Source: Mesorhizobium tianshanense (GTDB lineage: Bacteria > Pseudomonadota > Alphaproteobacteria > Rhizobiales > Rhizobiaceae). From it: DNA of 64,000 nt. A model generated the notes under the pieces. That model searched no databases, had not been told where the DNA came from, and saw nothing but the letters and a program-made list of their open reading frames with translations. Location: contig NZ_VLKT01000002.1 of the NCBI RefSeq assembly GCF_007830515.1, forward strand, positions 223,191 through 287,190, in the 5' to 3' direction. The position numbers and the translations under genes are program-made. This document shows, in pieces, positions 54,357 through 63,150 of this stretch (its first letter is position 1; each line of letters begins with the position of its first letter).

Positions 54357-55352
54357 ATGAAGATGGTAGATCACAGACTTGCCGTCGCGCCGATGATGGA
54401 CTGGACGGACCGGCATTGCCGGTTCTTCCATCGCCAGTTGACGCGCCAAGCGCTGCTCTACACCGAGATGGTCGTGGCCGATGCGGTCATCCAAGGCGCG
54501 CGCGAGCGCTTGCTCGGCTTCGATGACGCGGAACATCCGGTCGCGCTGCAGCTCGGCGGCTCCGATCCGCAGAAGCTTGCCGAGGCGGCGCGCATCGGTG
54601 AGACCTTCGGCTATGACGAGATCAATCTCAATGTCGGCTGCCCGTCCGACCGCGTCCAGTCGGGTACGTTCGGCGCCTGCCTGATGAAAGCACCGGTTCT
54701 AGTCGCCGATTGCGTCGCGGCGATGAAGGCTTCTGTCGGCATCCCCGTCACCGTCAAATGCCGCATCGGCGTCGACGAGCAGGATCCCGAGCCGGCGCTC
54801 GATGGGCTGGCGGACGGCGTGTTCGCGGCCGGCGCCGACGCGCTGTGGGTGCACGCCCGCAAGGCGTGGCTGGAAGGGCTGAGCCCGAAGGAAAACCGCG
54901 AAATCCCGCCGCTCGACTATAGCCGCGTCTATCGGCTGAAAGCCAGAAAGCCAAACAAATTCATTGGCATAAACGGCGGAATTCAGTCGGTTGAAGAAGC
55001 GCTTCAGCATCTCGATCATGTCGACGGCGCCATGCTGGGCCGCGCCGCCTATCATACGCCGGGCATTCTGGCGGGCGTCGACGCCGCGTTTTACGGTGAC
55101 AAACCCAACGTGTTTGATTTTGCCGCGCTGATCGATGCCATGGCGGACTATGCGGCGCGCCATATCGAGCGGGGCGGGCGGCTTGGCCATGTCACCCGTC
55201 ACATGGTCGGCTCGTTCCACGGCCTGCCCGGTGCGCGCCGTTACCGGCAGATCCTTTCGACCGATGCGACAAGGCCCGGCGCCGGACCGGATGTGCTGAA
55301 GGTGGCTTTCGCTGCAATCGATTTCAGCGGGACGGACGCCGAAGCAGCTTGA
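54357..55352 (+). CDS. dusA: tRNA-dihydrouridine(20/20a) synthase
   Basis: DusA reduces U20/U20a in the D-loop of tRNAs with FMN and NADPH. The 331-residue protein shows APMMDWTDRHCRFFHR at the N-terminus, the catalytic Cys in INLNVGCPSDRVQSGTFGACLM, VKCRIGVDEQD, and WVHARKAWLEGLSPKENREIPPL, which are specific to DusA. A start two codons later (54363) is possible. The last two bases of its stop codon are the first bases of a 40-bp direct repeat. Confidence 0.95.
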   Translation: MKMVDHRLAVAPMMDWTDRHCRFFHRQLTRQALLYTEMVVADAVIQGARERLLGFDDAEHPVALQLGGSDPQKLAEAARIGETFGYDEINLNVGCPSDRVQSGTFGACLMKAPVLVADCVAAMKASVGIPVTVKCRIGVDEQDPEPALDGLADGVFAAGADALWVHARKAWLEGLSPKENREIPPLDYSRVYRLKARKPNKFIGINGGIQSVEEALQHLDHVDGAMLGRAAYHTPGILAGVDAAFYGDKPNVFDFAALIDAMADYAARHIERGGRLGHVTRHMVGSFHGLPGARRYRQILSTDATRPGAGPDVLKVAFAAIDFSGTDAEAA

Positions 55353-55390
55353 CTGTTCAATCGCGCAAGATCATGCGGTCGCCGCGCACG
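55351..55390. repeat. Left copy of a 40-bp direct repeat (copy of aspartic-protease gene 3' end)
   Basis: These 40 bases match 57394-57433 at 39 of 40 positions, in the same orientation. The right copy is the native 3' end of the aspartic protease gene (encoding RGDRMTLRD and the stop, minus strand); the left copy encodes RGDRMILRD and the stop, with no gene body attached. Together they bound the AraC-SDR module. Confidence 0.9.
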
Positions 55391-55450
55391 ACTTCCGCGG
55401 TTCGTTCGGAAATCCGGAGGACCGTCGATAGCTGAGGCAAAGCTGAAAAG

Positions 55451-56386
55451 CTAAGCGGCGCTTGCCCGCTCGCCGCCCCGCATTTCTTCTCTGATCCCGT
55501 GTGACATGGATCGAGTGCGCAACGCATCTCGCTTTGGCGGCGCCTTGAACGTGCGGCGATATTCGTGCGTGAATTGCGAGATGCTCTCGTAGCCGACCTC
55601 GAACCCAGCGCTGGTTGCCGAAAAGCCCTCATCGAGCATGAGGCGGCGTGCTTCGACCAGGCGAAGCCGCTTCTGGTACTGTCCTGGCGTCAGCGACGTC
55701 ATGTGCTTGAAATGCTTGTGGAAGGCCGTCAGGCTCATCGCCGCTGCCGCCGCCAAGCGTTCGACGGGAATACGCTCTCGATACTCGGTTCTGAGAATCG
55801 CGATGGCCGCCGCGAGGCGGCTCGCATGGCTGTCCGGATCGGCAAGCGACCGCAAGGCTGCGCCGTGCTGGCCGGAGAGAAGCCAATAGTGCAGTTCGTG
55901 CATAATTCCGGGGCGCAGGAGCGACGTGGCATCCGGTCGGTCCAGCAAGCGCATCAGGCGCACCGCACAATCCAGAATCGCGGCATTGGTGTCTTCACCA
56001 AACAAAGTGCGTGTCTCTGACGGACGCTGCGCACGCACGCTGCTCAACTGCGCGGCGACCTCGCGCAGCGGCGTCATCTCGAGTTCTACCGCCACGGCCA
56101 GATAGGGCTCGCGCCGGCTTGCCTGCACGATCCGTCCGACGACCGGCATGTCCGCGCTCACGATCACGGATTGTCCGGCGGAAAAGACTTGCTGCTCCCT
56201 GCCCACGGTCATGAGCTTGGCGCCCTGTAGAACCAGACAGACCAGCGGCCGATAGATCGAATGCATGTCGCCAAGCGGTGACTCGACGCACATCATCCGC
56301 AGGCCCGGCACCGGCGTCAGCACCAGGCCATCCCGGTTTGCGTGGCGGGCGGCATAGGTGTGAACGGCGTGTTTGAGTGCGTCCAT
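55451..56386 (-). CDS. AraC family transcriptional regulator
   Basis: The start at 56386 (MDALKHAVHTYAARHA) after AGGAGA gives 311 residues. The N-terminal AraC_N-type ligand domain (about residues 25-175) includes YRPLVCLVLQGAKLMTVG. The C-terminal two-helix-turn-helix domain (about 200-290) has RLAAAAAMSLTAFHKHFKHMTSLTPGQYQK and SAGFEVGYESISQFTHEYRRTF. This pattern is common in regulators next to oxidoreductase genes. It is divergent from the SDR gene and probably regulates it. The pair sits between 40-bp direct repeats. Confidence 0.9.
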   Translation of the reverse strand: MDALKHAVHTYAARHANRDGLVLTPVPGLRMMCVESPLGDMHSIYRPLVCLVLQGAKLMTVGREQQVFSAGQSVIVSADMPVVGRIVQASRREPYLAVAVELEMTPLREVAAQLSSVRAQRPSETRTLFGEDTNAAILDCAVRLMRLLDRPDATSLLRPGIMHELHYWLLSGQHGAALRSLADPDSHASRLAAAIAILRTEYRERIPVERLAAAAAMSLTAFHKHFKHMTSLTPGQYQKRLRLVEARRLMLDEGFSATSAGFEVGYESISQFTHEYRRTFKAPPKRDALRTRSMSHGIREEMRGGERASAA

Positions 56387-56632
56387 GTAATGTCTCCTGC
56401 AACGGGGCGATCCTAGCATGCCGGCAGAGACAAACATCACCTGGGCTGCAGGATCGCGCAAGTTTTGCGCATGCGTTGGCAAGCTGCCGTCCGCGCCGTT
56501 CGGTATGAAATGCCCCGACCGAGCAGCCCGCTCGACAGGGAAAGGGAGCCATATGTCTGGACAGAACGAGCTACCGAGACGAGCCGTACTGGCGGCTGTC
56601 ACCATGGCTCCCGTAGCATGGACCACAGAACG

Positions 56633-57376
56633 ATGAAAATGACAGGAAACACGATCCTCATCACGGGTGGCGGATCCGGGATCGGGCAGGAATTGGCGCT
56701 GCGCTTCAATGCGCTTGGAAACACTGTGATCGTTGCGGGACGGCGCAGGGAAGCGCTCGAACAGACGATCGCCGGGCGTGAAGGCATGCGCGCAATGGTC
56801 GTCAATATCGAAGATCCGGAAGCAATCACAGCATTTGCCAAGCGCGTAATCGCTGAGTACCCGGCGCTCAACGTGCTCATCAACAATGCCGGCATCATGC
56901 GTCGCGAGGATCTGACCAGGACCCGCGACCTTAGCGATGCGGAGGAGACGATCGTCACCAACCTGTTCGGGCCGATCCGCCTCACCAACGCGCTGATCGA
57001 CCATCTGGCGGCCCGGCAAAACGCCGTGATCGTCAACGTCTCGTCAGGCCTCGCCTTCGTGCCGTTGAGCGGCACGCCGACCTACAACGCCACCAAGGCG
57101 GCGATCCATTCCTATACGGTGTCGCTGCGTGAGCAGCTCAGGGGCAGGGTCGAAGTGATCGAGCTCGCGCCGCCCGCGGTTCGCACTGAACTCACGCCCG
57201 GCCAATCAACGCGTGACGAGTATATGCCGCTCGATGCGTTCATGGACGAGGTGATGGCGTTGTTCAGTCGTGAGCCGACACCCAAGGAGATCCTGGTGGA
57301 GCGCGTCGGCTTCCTGCGCTGGGCGGAACGGGATGGCCGGTTTGATCAAGCGGTCGAGATGCTCAACGCTCACTGA
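56633..57376 (+). CDS. Short-chain dehydrogenase, DltE-like
   Basis: The 247-residue SDR has the cofactor motif ITGGGSGIGQELALRFNALG at the N-terminus, LINNAGIMRRED in the middle, and the catalytic Ser-Tyr-Lys in VNVSSGLAFVPLSGTPTYNATKAAI. The R-R-R stretch after the second strand (VAGRRREAL) favours NADP(H). The substrate is unknown. The start at 56633 (MKMTGN) was chosen; an in-frame ATG at 56618 (MDHRTMK) is an alternative. It is divergent from the AraC regulator with 246 bases between. Confidence 0.88.
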   Translation: MKMTGNTILITGGGSGIGQELALRFNALGNTVIVAGRRREALEQTIAGREGMRAMVVNIEDPEAITAFAKRVIAEYPALNVLINNAGIMRREDLTRTRDLSDAEETIVTNLFGPIRLTNALIDHLAARQNAVIVNVSSGLAFVPLSGTPTYNATKAAIHSYTVSLREQLRGRVEVIELAPPAVRTELTPGQSTRDEYMPLDAFMDEVMALFSREPTPKEILVERVGFLRWAERDGRFDQAVEMLNAH

Positions 57377-57393
57377 GCGGCGCCAAGCCGCCC

Positions 57394-57433
57394 GACTGTT
57401 CAATCGCGCAAGGTCATGCGGTCGCCGCGCACG
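57394..57433. repeat. Right copy of the 40-bp direct repeat
   Basis: This copy includes the last nine codons or so and the stop of the aspartic protease gene, and differs from 55351-55390 at one base. It marks the right border of the roughly 2-kb AraC-SDR segment. Confidence 0.9.
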
Positions 57434-58104
57434 TCGAAACCGGACAGTGAGCCGATGAAATTCATGCCGAGCAGGCTCTGGCCGAGCATGCCGGGCGCTG
57501 CGATCATGACCGGCATGTCCTTGCGCACGATCCCGCCGATCGCCAATTCGTCGATTCTCACGGCGGCGGCGCGCGCCATGCCGTTTGCGGTGGAAACCGG
57601 TATGGTGAAGTCGAGAGCGGCCGAATTGAACCCGGCCGCTTGCGCGTCCTGCGCGGTCAGCACGGTACTGGTTGCGCCGGTATCGACCACGGCCCGGACC
57701 GGCGTGCCGTTGACCATGATGCGCGCTTCGAAATGGCCATTGCTGGCCTTGTCCAGGGTCACCGTGGCGTGGCCGTCTTCCAGGCCCAATGCCAGCGGAC
57801 TGCCGGGAACAAGGCCAGCCGTTACCCGGCTGGCGAAATCCTGCAATTCGTAACGGTACTGATAGCCGGCGATCAGTGCGAGCACGATGACGCCCCAAAT
57901 GCCGAGGTTTTGCGCCATGGCGCCTAAGGACCGGCCTGATCGAAGCAGGCCAGCTCCGATGAGCGCGACCAATGCGCCAAGCCAGACTAGCCGGCCGAAA
58001 TCATGATTCTCGAAGCCGAACGTGCTGCCAGCGGAATCGTTGAGCATGAGCAGGGCCACGCCCAACCCGATCGCGATCATCAAAACCCAGAAAAGCCGGT
58101 TCAT
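57400..58104 (-). CDS. Clan AA aspartic protease (TIGR02281 type), membrane anchored
   Basis: The start at 58104 (MNRLFWVLMIAIGLGVALLML) gives 234 residues. Three membrane segments (about residues 4-20, 35-50 and 60-80) precede a retropepsin-like domain with the active-site motif VVDTGATSTVLTAQDA and the flap and second-half segment GMLGQSLLGMNFIGSLSGF. The single active site suggests a dimer. The substrate is unknown. It is cotranscribed with the DUF1289 gene seven bases upstream. Its 3' end is the source of the 40-bp repeat. Confidence 0.88.
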   Translation of the reverse strand: MNRLFWVLMIAIGLGVALLMLNDSAGSTFGFENHDFGRLVWLGALVALIGAGLLRSGRSLGAMAQNLGIWGVIVLALIAGYQYRYELQDFASRVTAGLVPGSPLALGLEDGHATVTLDKASNGHFEARIMVNGTPVRAVVDTGATSTVLTAQDAQAAGFNSAALDFTIPVSTANGMARAAAVRIDELAIGGIVRKDMPVMIAAPGMLGQSLLGMNFIGSLSGFDVRGDRMTLRD

Positions 58105-58111
58105 ATGTGGC

Positions 58112-58345
58112 TCATGAGAGAGCGTCGCGTTCGTGCGCCAGGCGGGTGCGGCGGGTTTCCCGGCGCGGTCGCCGCTCGACCGTTTCCAACCGGGCCGGCA
58201 GCTCGGCCATGACATTGCGGCGGACCTCAGGAGCCATGTCGATCCAGGCGCCGATTTCCTCGCGTGTGCGACCGCAACCGAAGCAGAAGCCGGTTTTCAT
58301 ATCGATCGAGCAGACCAGGATGCATGGAGAGTCGATGGCCGTCAT
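58112..58345 (-). CDS. DUF1289 small Cys-rich protein
   Basis: The 77-residue protein begins MTAIDSPCILVCSIDMKTGFCFGCGRTREEIGAW. The four-Cys pattern CxxxC...CxxC in the first 30 residues is diagnostic of DUF1289 and suggests a metal site. The function is not established. A basic tail (ETVERRPRRETRRTR) follows. It starts the two-gene minus-strand unit with the aspartic protease and diverges from cobT. Confidence 0.88.
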   Translation of the reverse strand: MTAIDSPCILVCSIDMKTGFCFGCGRTREEIGAWIDMAPEVRRNVMAELPARLETVERRPRRETRRTRLAHERDALS

Positions 58346-58512
58346 AATGTTCTCACAGGATTCCGTCAGGAATCCCTTGTCTCGCTTCCACATGGTGCGA
58401 CGGCAAGGCCAATGCAAGCCCTCCGAAATGCGCCACCGGCAACCGCATTCGCGTCAATGCAGGCAGTTGTGCCGGCCGAGCAGGGCGGCTATGCCGCTCA
58501 CCAACTCAGGGA

Positions 58513-59523
58513 ATGATCACCAACGACATGACCAGCGCGCTGCCCTTCGACGATTTTCGCAATCTTCTGGCGACCCTGCCGCCGGCCGACACGGCGGCCG
58601 AAGCCCGCGTCCGCTCGCTGTTTGCCAAGGCCGACAAGCCCAAAGGTTCACTCGGCCGCATCGAGGACATCGCCGCGTGGCTCGCCGCCTGGAGCGGCCG
58701 TGCGCAGCCGGCGGTGAACCGGCCCCTTGTGGCGATCTTCGCCGGCAATCATGGTGTCGCTCGTCACGGCATTTCGCCGCGGCCTGTCGCTGCCACGGCG
58801 AACGCGGTCGAGCTTTGCGCGGCCGGGGGTGCTGCGGTCAACCAGATCTGCATCGCCAACGATCTGGGGCTGAAAGTGTTCGATCTTGCGCTGCACATCG
58901 CGACCGCCGATATCACCGAGGACGCAGCACTTGATGAGCGTGGCTGCGCCGCCACCATGGCCTTCGGCATGGAAGCGATCGCCGGCGGCACCGATCTGCT
59001 TTGCCTTGGCGATCTCGGTGTCGGCAATTCCACCGTCGCCGCCGCCTTGTGTGCGGCGCTGTTCGGCGGCAGTGGCGCCGAATGGGTCGGACCCGGATCG
59101 GGCGCGGATGCGGCGATGCAGGCACGGAAGGCCGAGGTGGTCGATGCCGCGCTAGCCTTCCACGGCACAAGCCTGAGGGATCCGCTCGAAGCGCTGCGCC
59201 GGGTTGGCGGCCGTGAATTGGCAGCGATCGCCGGCGCCATCCTCGCTGCCCGGATGCAGAAGATTCCGGTGCTGCTCGATGGATTGGTGGCGACCGCCGC
59301 CGCCGCCGCGCTGCATGCAGCCAATCCCACCGCGCTCGACCATTGTCTTCTTGCCAGCCTGTCGCCAGAGCCTGCACATGCTCGGGCCGCCGGGCGGGTC
59401 GGCCTGCGCCCGCTGCTTGATCTCGGCGTGAGTCACGGCGAGGGGGCAGGGGCGGCCCTTGCCGCAGGCCTGGTCAAGGCGGCGGCGCTCACCAGCTCGG
59501 GCATGGCGGCGGCGGTTCGTTAG
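58513..59523 (+). CDS. cobT: Nicotinate-nucleotide-dimethylbenzimidazole phosphoribosyltransferase
   Basis: CobT activates dimethylbenzimidazole to alpha-ribazole phosphate for the lower ligand of cobalamin. The 336-residue protein has KPKGSLGRIEDIAAWLAAWSG, the FAGNHGVARHGISP motif, the DLGVGNSTVAAAL segment and the catalytic Glu near the C-terminus in VSHGEGAGAALA. A start at 58528 is an alternative. No cobalamin riboswitch was recognised in the 167 bases upstream. Confidence 0.95.
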   Translation: MITNDMTSALPFDDFRNLLATLPPADTAAEARVRSLFAKADKPKGSLGRIEDIAAWLAAWSGRAQPAVNRPLVAIFAGNHGVARHGISPRPVAATANAVELCAAGGAAVNQICIANDLGLKVFDLALHIATADITEDAALDERGCAATMAFGMEAIAGGTDLLCLGDLGVGNSTVAAALCAALFGGSGAEWVGPGSGADAAMQARKAEVVDAALAFHGTSLRDPLEALRRVGGRELAAIAGAILAARMQKIPVLLDGLVATAAAAALHAANPTALDHCLLASLSPEPAHARAAGRVGLRPLLDLGVSHGEGAGAALAAGLVKAAALTSSGMAAAVR

Positions 59524-59527
59524 GCGT

Positions 59528-61048
59528 CTATCGCCGGCGCGCGGCAACCGTCTTGGTCGGCAGTGCCGGCAATTCCTCCATCACCCGGCTCAACGGGAAG
59601 ATGGCGATCGCCTCGGTGCCTTCGCGCAGTTTGGAATGGAGCTCGAACTCGCCGCCATGCATGGCGAGCAGGCCCTGGACGATCGGCAGGCCGAGCCCGG
59701 TGCCTTGTTCGGCGCTCTTGATGGCGATCGAGCCCTGGCCGAAGGCGGACAGCACGATCGGAATCTCGTCTTCCGGTATGCCCGGGCCATTGTCCTTGAC
59801 GGAGAGGTATTGGCCGCCGCCCGCAGTCCAGCCGACGCGCACGCGGATTTCACCGCCAGTCCCGGTGAATTTGATGGCATTCGATAGGAGGTTGAGCGCG
59901 ATCTGTCGCACTGCGCGTTCGTCGGCGAACAGGCGCGGCAAGGCATTTTCGAAATCCTGGACGATACGGATGTCCTTGTTGCGCGCCTTCAGCTCCATCA
60001 TATGACAGCAATCCTCGACGACGGAGAGCAGCATCATCGGCTCCTCGTTAAGCTGATAGCGGCCCGCCTCGATGCGCGACAGGTCGAGGATTTCGTTGAT
60101 CAGATCGAGCAGATGCTGACCGGACTCATGGACGTCGCGGGCATAATCGCGATAGGTCGGGTTGCTCATCGGTCCGAGCACTTCGTTCGCCATTACCTCC
60201 GAGAAACCGAGAATGGCGTTGAGCGGCGTTCGCAGCTCGTGGCTCATCGAGGCCAAAAACCGCGACTTTGCCAGATTGGCGTCTTCCGCCCGTCGCCGCG
60301 CTTCATCCGACATCGATTTCGCCGTCTCCAATTCGGCGATCAGCGCATCCTTTTCGGAACGGAACGAGAGCACCATCAAGGACGCGCGATTGAGGTTGCG
60401 CGCCACATAGGCGAAGAAGGGTAGCGAGACGATCAGCAACCCGGCCATGATCAGCTCGACCGGCATCCAGTGCCGCGCACCGGCATAGGCGTAGACCGCC
60501 ACCGGAACGGCGAAGGTCGACAGCAGCGCACCGCGCAGGGATGATGCTGTGATCGCGGTCGTCGCCATGGCAAGCAGCAGCACCACCGCTTTGATGAGCT
60601 GGAACTGATCGACCTGGCAAGCATCGCAACCGAGCCAGGCGAACCAAGCCCAGCCCAGGCCGCAAAGGAAATGGCCTATCAAGAAATCACTGTGCGTATG
60701 CAGCGGGTTGAGTTCGGCAGCTTCCGTCCGATCGACGCGCCTGGCCATGAACACGACGATGGCGTAGCAGATGAGTGTAAAGAGCATCCAAACGCCAATT
60801 TCCCGACCCACCCCAGCAAACAGGCCCGTCGCCGCGGCTGCCAGGACGAGAAGCGGAACGACGATCGCGTTGCCTGTCATCGCCTGGGCGTGGAGCTTCA
60901 AAAGCTCGCGGTCGAAATCGGGGTTGCCCGCCTGCTGCGAAAGACGGTCGCGCGTCTTGCGCACCGCGCGCGCCACATCGCTGTTGCGATGGGGTTTCCT
61001 GCGGTCCACAATAAACTTGTCCGCTGTGGTCGAGCGTTGCAAGGGCAT
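59528..61048 (-). CDS. Membrane sensor histidine kinase, PdhS/DivJ-like
   Basis: The 506-residue protein has about five to six membrane helices (residues 60-215), a coiled-coil linker, the H box FLASMSHELRTPLNAILGFSEVM with His270 as phosphorylation site, and the catalytic domain with NLLSNAIKFT (N box), VKDNGPGIPEDEI (G1) and GTGLGLPIVQGLLAMHGG (G2). The H-box sequence is close to the DivJ/PleC/PdhS group, which controls the alphaproteobacterial cell cycle, but the exact partner is uncertain. No response regulator is adjacent. It is convergent to cobT with four bases between. Confidence 0.88.
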   Translation of the reverse strand: MPLQRSTTADKFIVDRRKPHRNSDVARAVRKTRDRLSQQAGNPDFDRELLKLHAQAMTGNAIVVPLLVLAAAATGLFAGVGREIGVWMLFTLICYAIVVFMARRVDRTEAAELNPLHTHSDFLIGHFLCGLGWAWFAWLGCDACQVDQFQLIKAVVLLLAMATTAITASSLRGALLSTFAVPVAVYAYAGARHWMPVELIMAGLLIVSLPFFAYVARNLNRASLMVLSFRSEKDALIAELETAKSMSDEARRRAEDANLAKSRFLASMSHELRTPLNAILGFSEVMANEVLGPMSNPTYRDYARDVHESGQHLLDLINEILDLSRIEAGRYQLNEEPMMLLSVVEDCCHMMELKARNKDIRIVQDFENALPRLFADERAVRQIALNLLSNAIKFTGTGGEIRVRVGWTAGGGQYLSVKDNGPGIPEDEIPIVLSAFGQGSIAIKSAEQGTGLGLPIVQGLLAMHGGEFELHSKLREGTEAIAIFPLSRVMEELPALPTKTVAARRR

Positions 61049-61123
61049 GGAGACTTCGATTTATGCGCGCAGCGGTTTCAAAGTGTTAAGCTACGTTCGA
61101 ATGATTAACCAACGGTTTGCCAT

Positions 61124-61744
61124 ATGAGCCGTTCGTGGTCGCGGCGACCGCGGCAGCGATACGTACCGCCGCGGCCGCGAAGCCTGTGGCGCCGGCTGGT
61201 GGACTACGCACTGACCGTCATCGTTCTCGGTCTGCTGGTCGTTCTGGCGGCGCGCCTTGACCGGATCGAGACGCGCAGGACGGCGGGGGCCGCCGTCATC
61301 AATGACGGTGACACGATCACGCTCGGTACCGAGCGCATCCGCATGCGCGGCATCGACGCACCGGAGTATTCGCAAATCTGCCGCAAGGACGGCGCCGACT
61401 ATCCTTGCGGCAAACTGGCGCGGCAGTCACTGGTGCGGCTGATATCAGGCAAACCCGTCTCCTGCACCGGCTGGCAGCGCGACCGATACGGCCGGCTGCT
61501 TGGCGATTGCAAGGCCGGCGACAAGGATCTCAACCGCGCCCAGGTCGAGGCCGGCTGGGCGGTCGCCTATGGCGATTTCGAAACCGAGGAAGCCGCCGCG
61601 CGTTCCGGCAAGGCCGGCATCTGGGCCGGCACTTTCGACGAGCCGCACGATTGGCGCGAGAGCCACGATCGCCAGGCGGTCGAGAGAAAGCACGGCACTT
61701 TGGCTTCGATCGGCGATGCCTTGCGAGAAATTTTTCGCTTCTGA
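61124..61744 (+). CDS. Membrane-anchored thermonuclease-family (SNase) protein
   Basis: The 206-residue protein has a basic N-terminus, one membrane helix (about residues 30-45) and an SNase OB-fold (about 58-175). The calcium and catalytic residues fit the family: NDGDTITLGTERIRMRGIDAPE, and WQRDRYGRLLGDC followed by DLNRAQVEAGWAVAYG. It may be an envelope-bound nuclease; its cellular role is unknown. It is divergent from the kinase (75 bases) and followed by a GST gene. Confidence 0.88.
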   Translation: MSRSWSRRPRQRYVPPRPRSLWRRLVDYALTVIVLGLLVVLAARLDRIETRRTAGAAVINDGDTITLGTERIRMRGIDAPEYSQICRKDGADYPCGKLARQSLVRLISGKPVSCTGWQRDRYGRLLGDCKAGDKDLNRAQVEAGWAVAYGDFETEEAAARSGKAGIWAGTFDEPHDWRESHDRQAVERKHGTLASIGDALREIFRF

Positions 61745-61785
61745 TGAGGATCGCTATAATTGTTGGAGCAAATCGGGAGAATGGA

Positions 61786-62397
61786 ATGAAGCTGTTCGAT
61801 GGTGGCCGGGCGCCCAATCCAAGGCGGGTTCGGGTTTTCCTCGCAGAGAAGGGGATCGAGGTTCCGCTGGTGCCCGTCGACATGGGCGCGCTCGGACATA
61901 AGCAGGAGCCGGTCAGTTCGCGCAACCCGCTGCAGCGTCTGCCGGTGCTCGAACTCGACGATGGCACCGTCATCACCGAATCCGTCGCCATCTGCCGCTA
62001 TTTCGAGGAACTGCATCCGGAGCCGGCTTTGTTCGGGCGCGGCGCGCTCGGCAAGGCGCTGGTCGAGATGTGGCAAAGACGCATGGAGCTCAATCTGCTC
62101 GGTTGCGTCGCCGCCGCGTTCCGGCACATCCACCCGGCGATGAAAGAGTGGGAGGTTCCGCAAATTCCCGAATGGGGCGAAGCCAACAAGCCTAAGGCCG
62201 TCGGATTCCTGAAACTCCTCGACGACGAGTTGGCGGACCGGGAATTCGTCGCCGGCGATGCCTATTCGATCGCCGACATTACCGGGCTGATCGCCATCGA
62301 CTTCATGAAGCCGGCGCGTATCAAGGTGCCGGAAGACTGCGCCAACGTGCTGCGCTGGCATCAGGCGATTTCCAGCCGGCCGAGCGCCGCCGCCTGA
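61786..62397 (+). CDS. Glutathione S-transferase family protein
   Basis: The 203-residue protein has an N-terminal thioredoxin-like domain (MKLFDGGRAPNPRRVRVFLAEKG, NPLQRLPVLELDDGTVITESVAI with the glutathione-binding cis-Pro and ES pair) and a C-terminal helical domain with AGDAYSIADITG. Substrates are not predictable. The start at 61786 follows GGGAGAATGGA. The uracil-DNA glycosylase-like gene begins two bases after its stop. Confidence 0.9.
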   Translation: MKLFDGGRAPNPRRVRVFLAEKGIEVPLVPVDMGALGHKQEPVSSRNPLQRLPVLELDDGTVITESVAICRYFEELHPEPALFGRGALGKALVEMWQRRMELNLLGCVAAAFRHIHPAMKEWEVPQIPEWGEANKPKAVGFLKLLDDELADREFVAGDAYSIADITGLIAIDFMKPARIKVPEDCANVLRWHQAISSRPSAAA

Positions 62398-62399
62398 GA

Positions 62400-63032
62400 A
62401 TGAGTCCCCCGGGAATGAGCGAAGAGCTGGAAAACTTCGCGGCGAGGGTACGCGGCTGCCGTATCTGCGTCGAAAACCCGGTCGGCCAGCCGTTGCCGCA
62501 CGAGCCGCGCCCGGTGCTGAGACCCTCGTCGAGCGCCCGCATCCTGATCGCCAGCCAGGCGCCGGGCACCAAAGTGCATATGTCAGGCATGCCGTTCACG
62601 GACGCCTCCGGCGATCGGTTGCGAAGCTGGCTGGGCGTCAGCAGCGAGGAATTCTACGATACGACAAAATTCGCCATTGTGCCGATGGGCTTTTGCTTTC
62701 CCGGCCAGGATGCCAAGGGCGGCGACCTGCCGCCGCGCCGCGAATGTGCGCCGGCCTGGCGTGCGCCGCTGATAGCGCTGATGCCGCGCATCGACCTAGT
62801 GCTGACGATCGGCAGCTATGCGCAATCCTGGCACATGGGCGCTGCGCGCCGGCCCTCGCTGACGGAGACGGTGATGGATTGGCGCGCCATCTGGGATGCG
62901 CCCAGCAGCCCGAAAGTGCTGCCGCTGCCGCATCCGTCATGGCGCAACACCGGCTGGCTGAAGCGCAATCCGTGGTTTGAAATGGATTTGCTGCCGTTTC
63001 TGAGGGCGGAAATCCGCTATCGCCTCGGCTGA
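62400..63032 (+). CDS. Uracil-DNA glycosylase superfamily protein
   Basis: The 210-residue protein contains the UDG-superfamily segments ILIASQAPGTKVHMSGMPFTDASGDRLRSWLG (motif 1 region) and LPLPHPSWRN (the DNA-intercalation or motif 2 region). It fits the uracil-DNA glycosylase family proteins of rhizobia, which differ from Ung. Two cysteines (CRIC) are near the N-terminus, but no full Fe-S cluster pattern was seen. Enzymatic activity is inferred only. A start at 62415 (MSEELEN) is possible. Confidence 0.82.
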   Translation: MSPPGMSEELENFAARVRGCRICVENPVGQPLPHEPRPVLRPSSSARILIASQAPGTKVHMSGMPFTDASGDRLRSWLGVSSEEFYDTTKFAIVPMGFCFPGQDAKGGDLPPRRECAPAWRAPLIALMPRIDLVLTIGSYAQSWHMGAARRPSLTETVMDWRAIWDAPSSPKVLPLPHPSWRNTGWLKRNPWFEMDLLPFLRAEIRYRLG

Positions 63033-63150
63033 GGCGCGAGCAAGAAATCACTCGCTTTTGCGCCATCCGGCAGAATTTCTTTCTTGTGAACGGCCAAAAT
63101 AAGAAGGATTATAGCCAATCTATTCCTAGCCATTCCCACGGGAGCGCTCA

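Noticed and set aside
55357..55632. Minus-strand 91-codon frame ending RGDRMILRD
   Set aside because: Only the last 13 codons resemble the aspartic protease; the remainder is antisense or out-of-frame to the AraC gene, so it is a by-product of the 40-bp repeat, not a gene.
58346..58512. Possible cobalamin riboswitch upstream of cobT
   Set aside because: The conserved B12-box (GCCACTG) and the GGGAA and CCCGCAACTG-type elements were not found in order.
63036..63150. Possible IS end or RNA gene upstream of the Lrp gene
   Set aside because: No inverted repeats or cloverleaf pairing were found; it reads as an ordinary promoter region.
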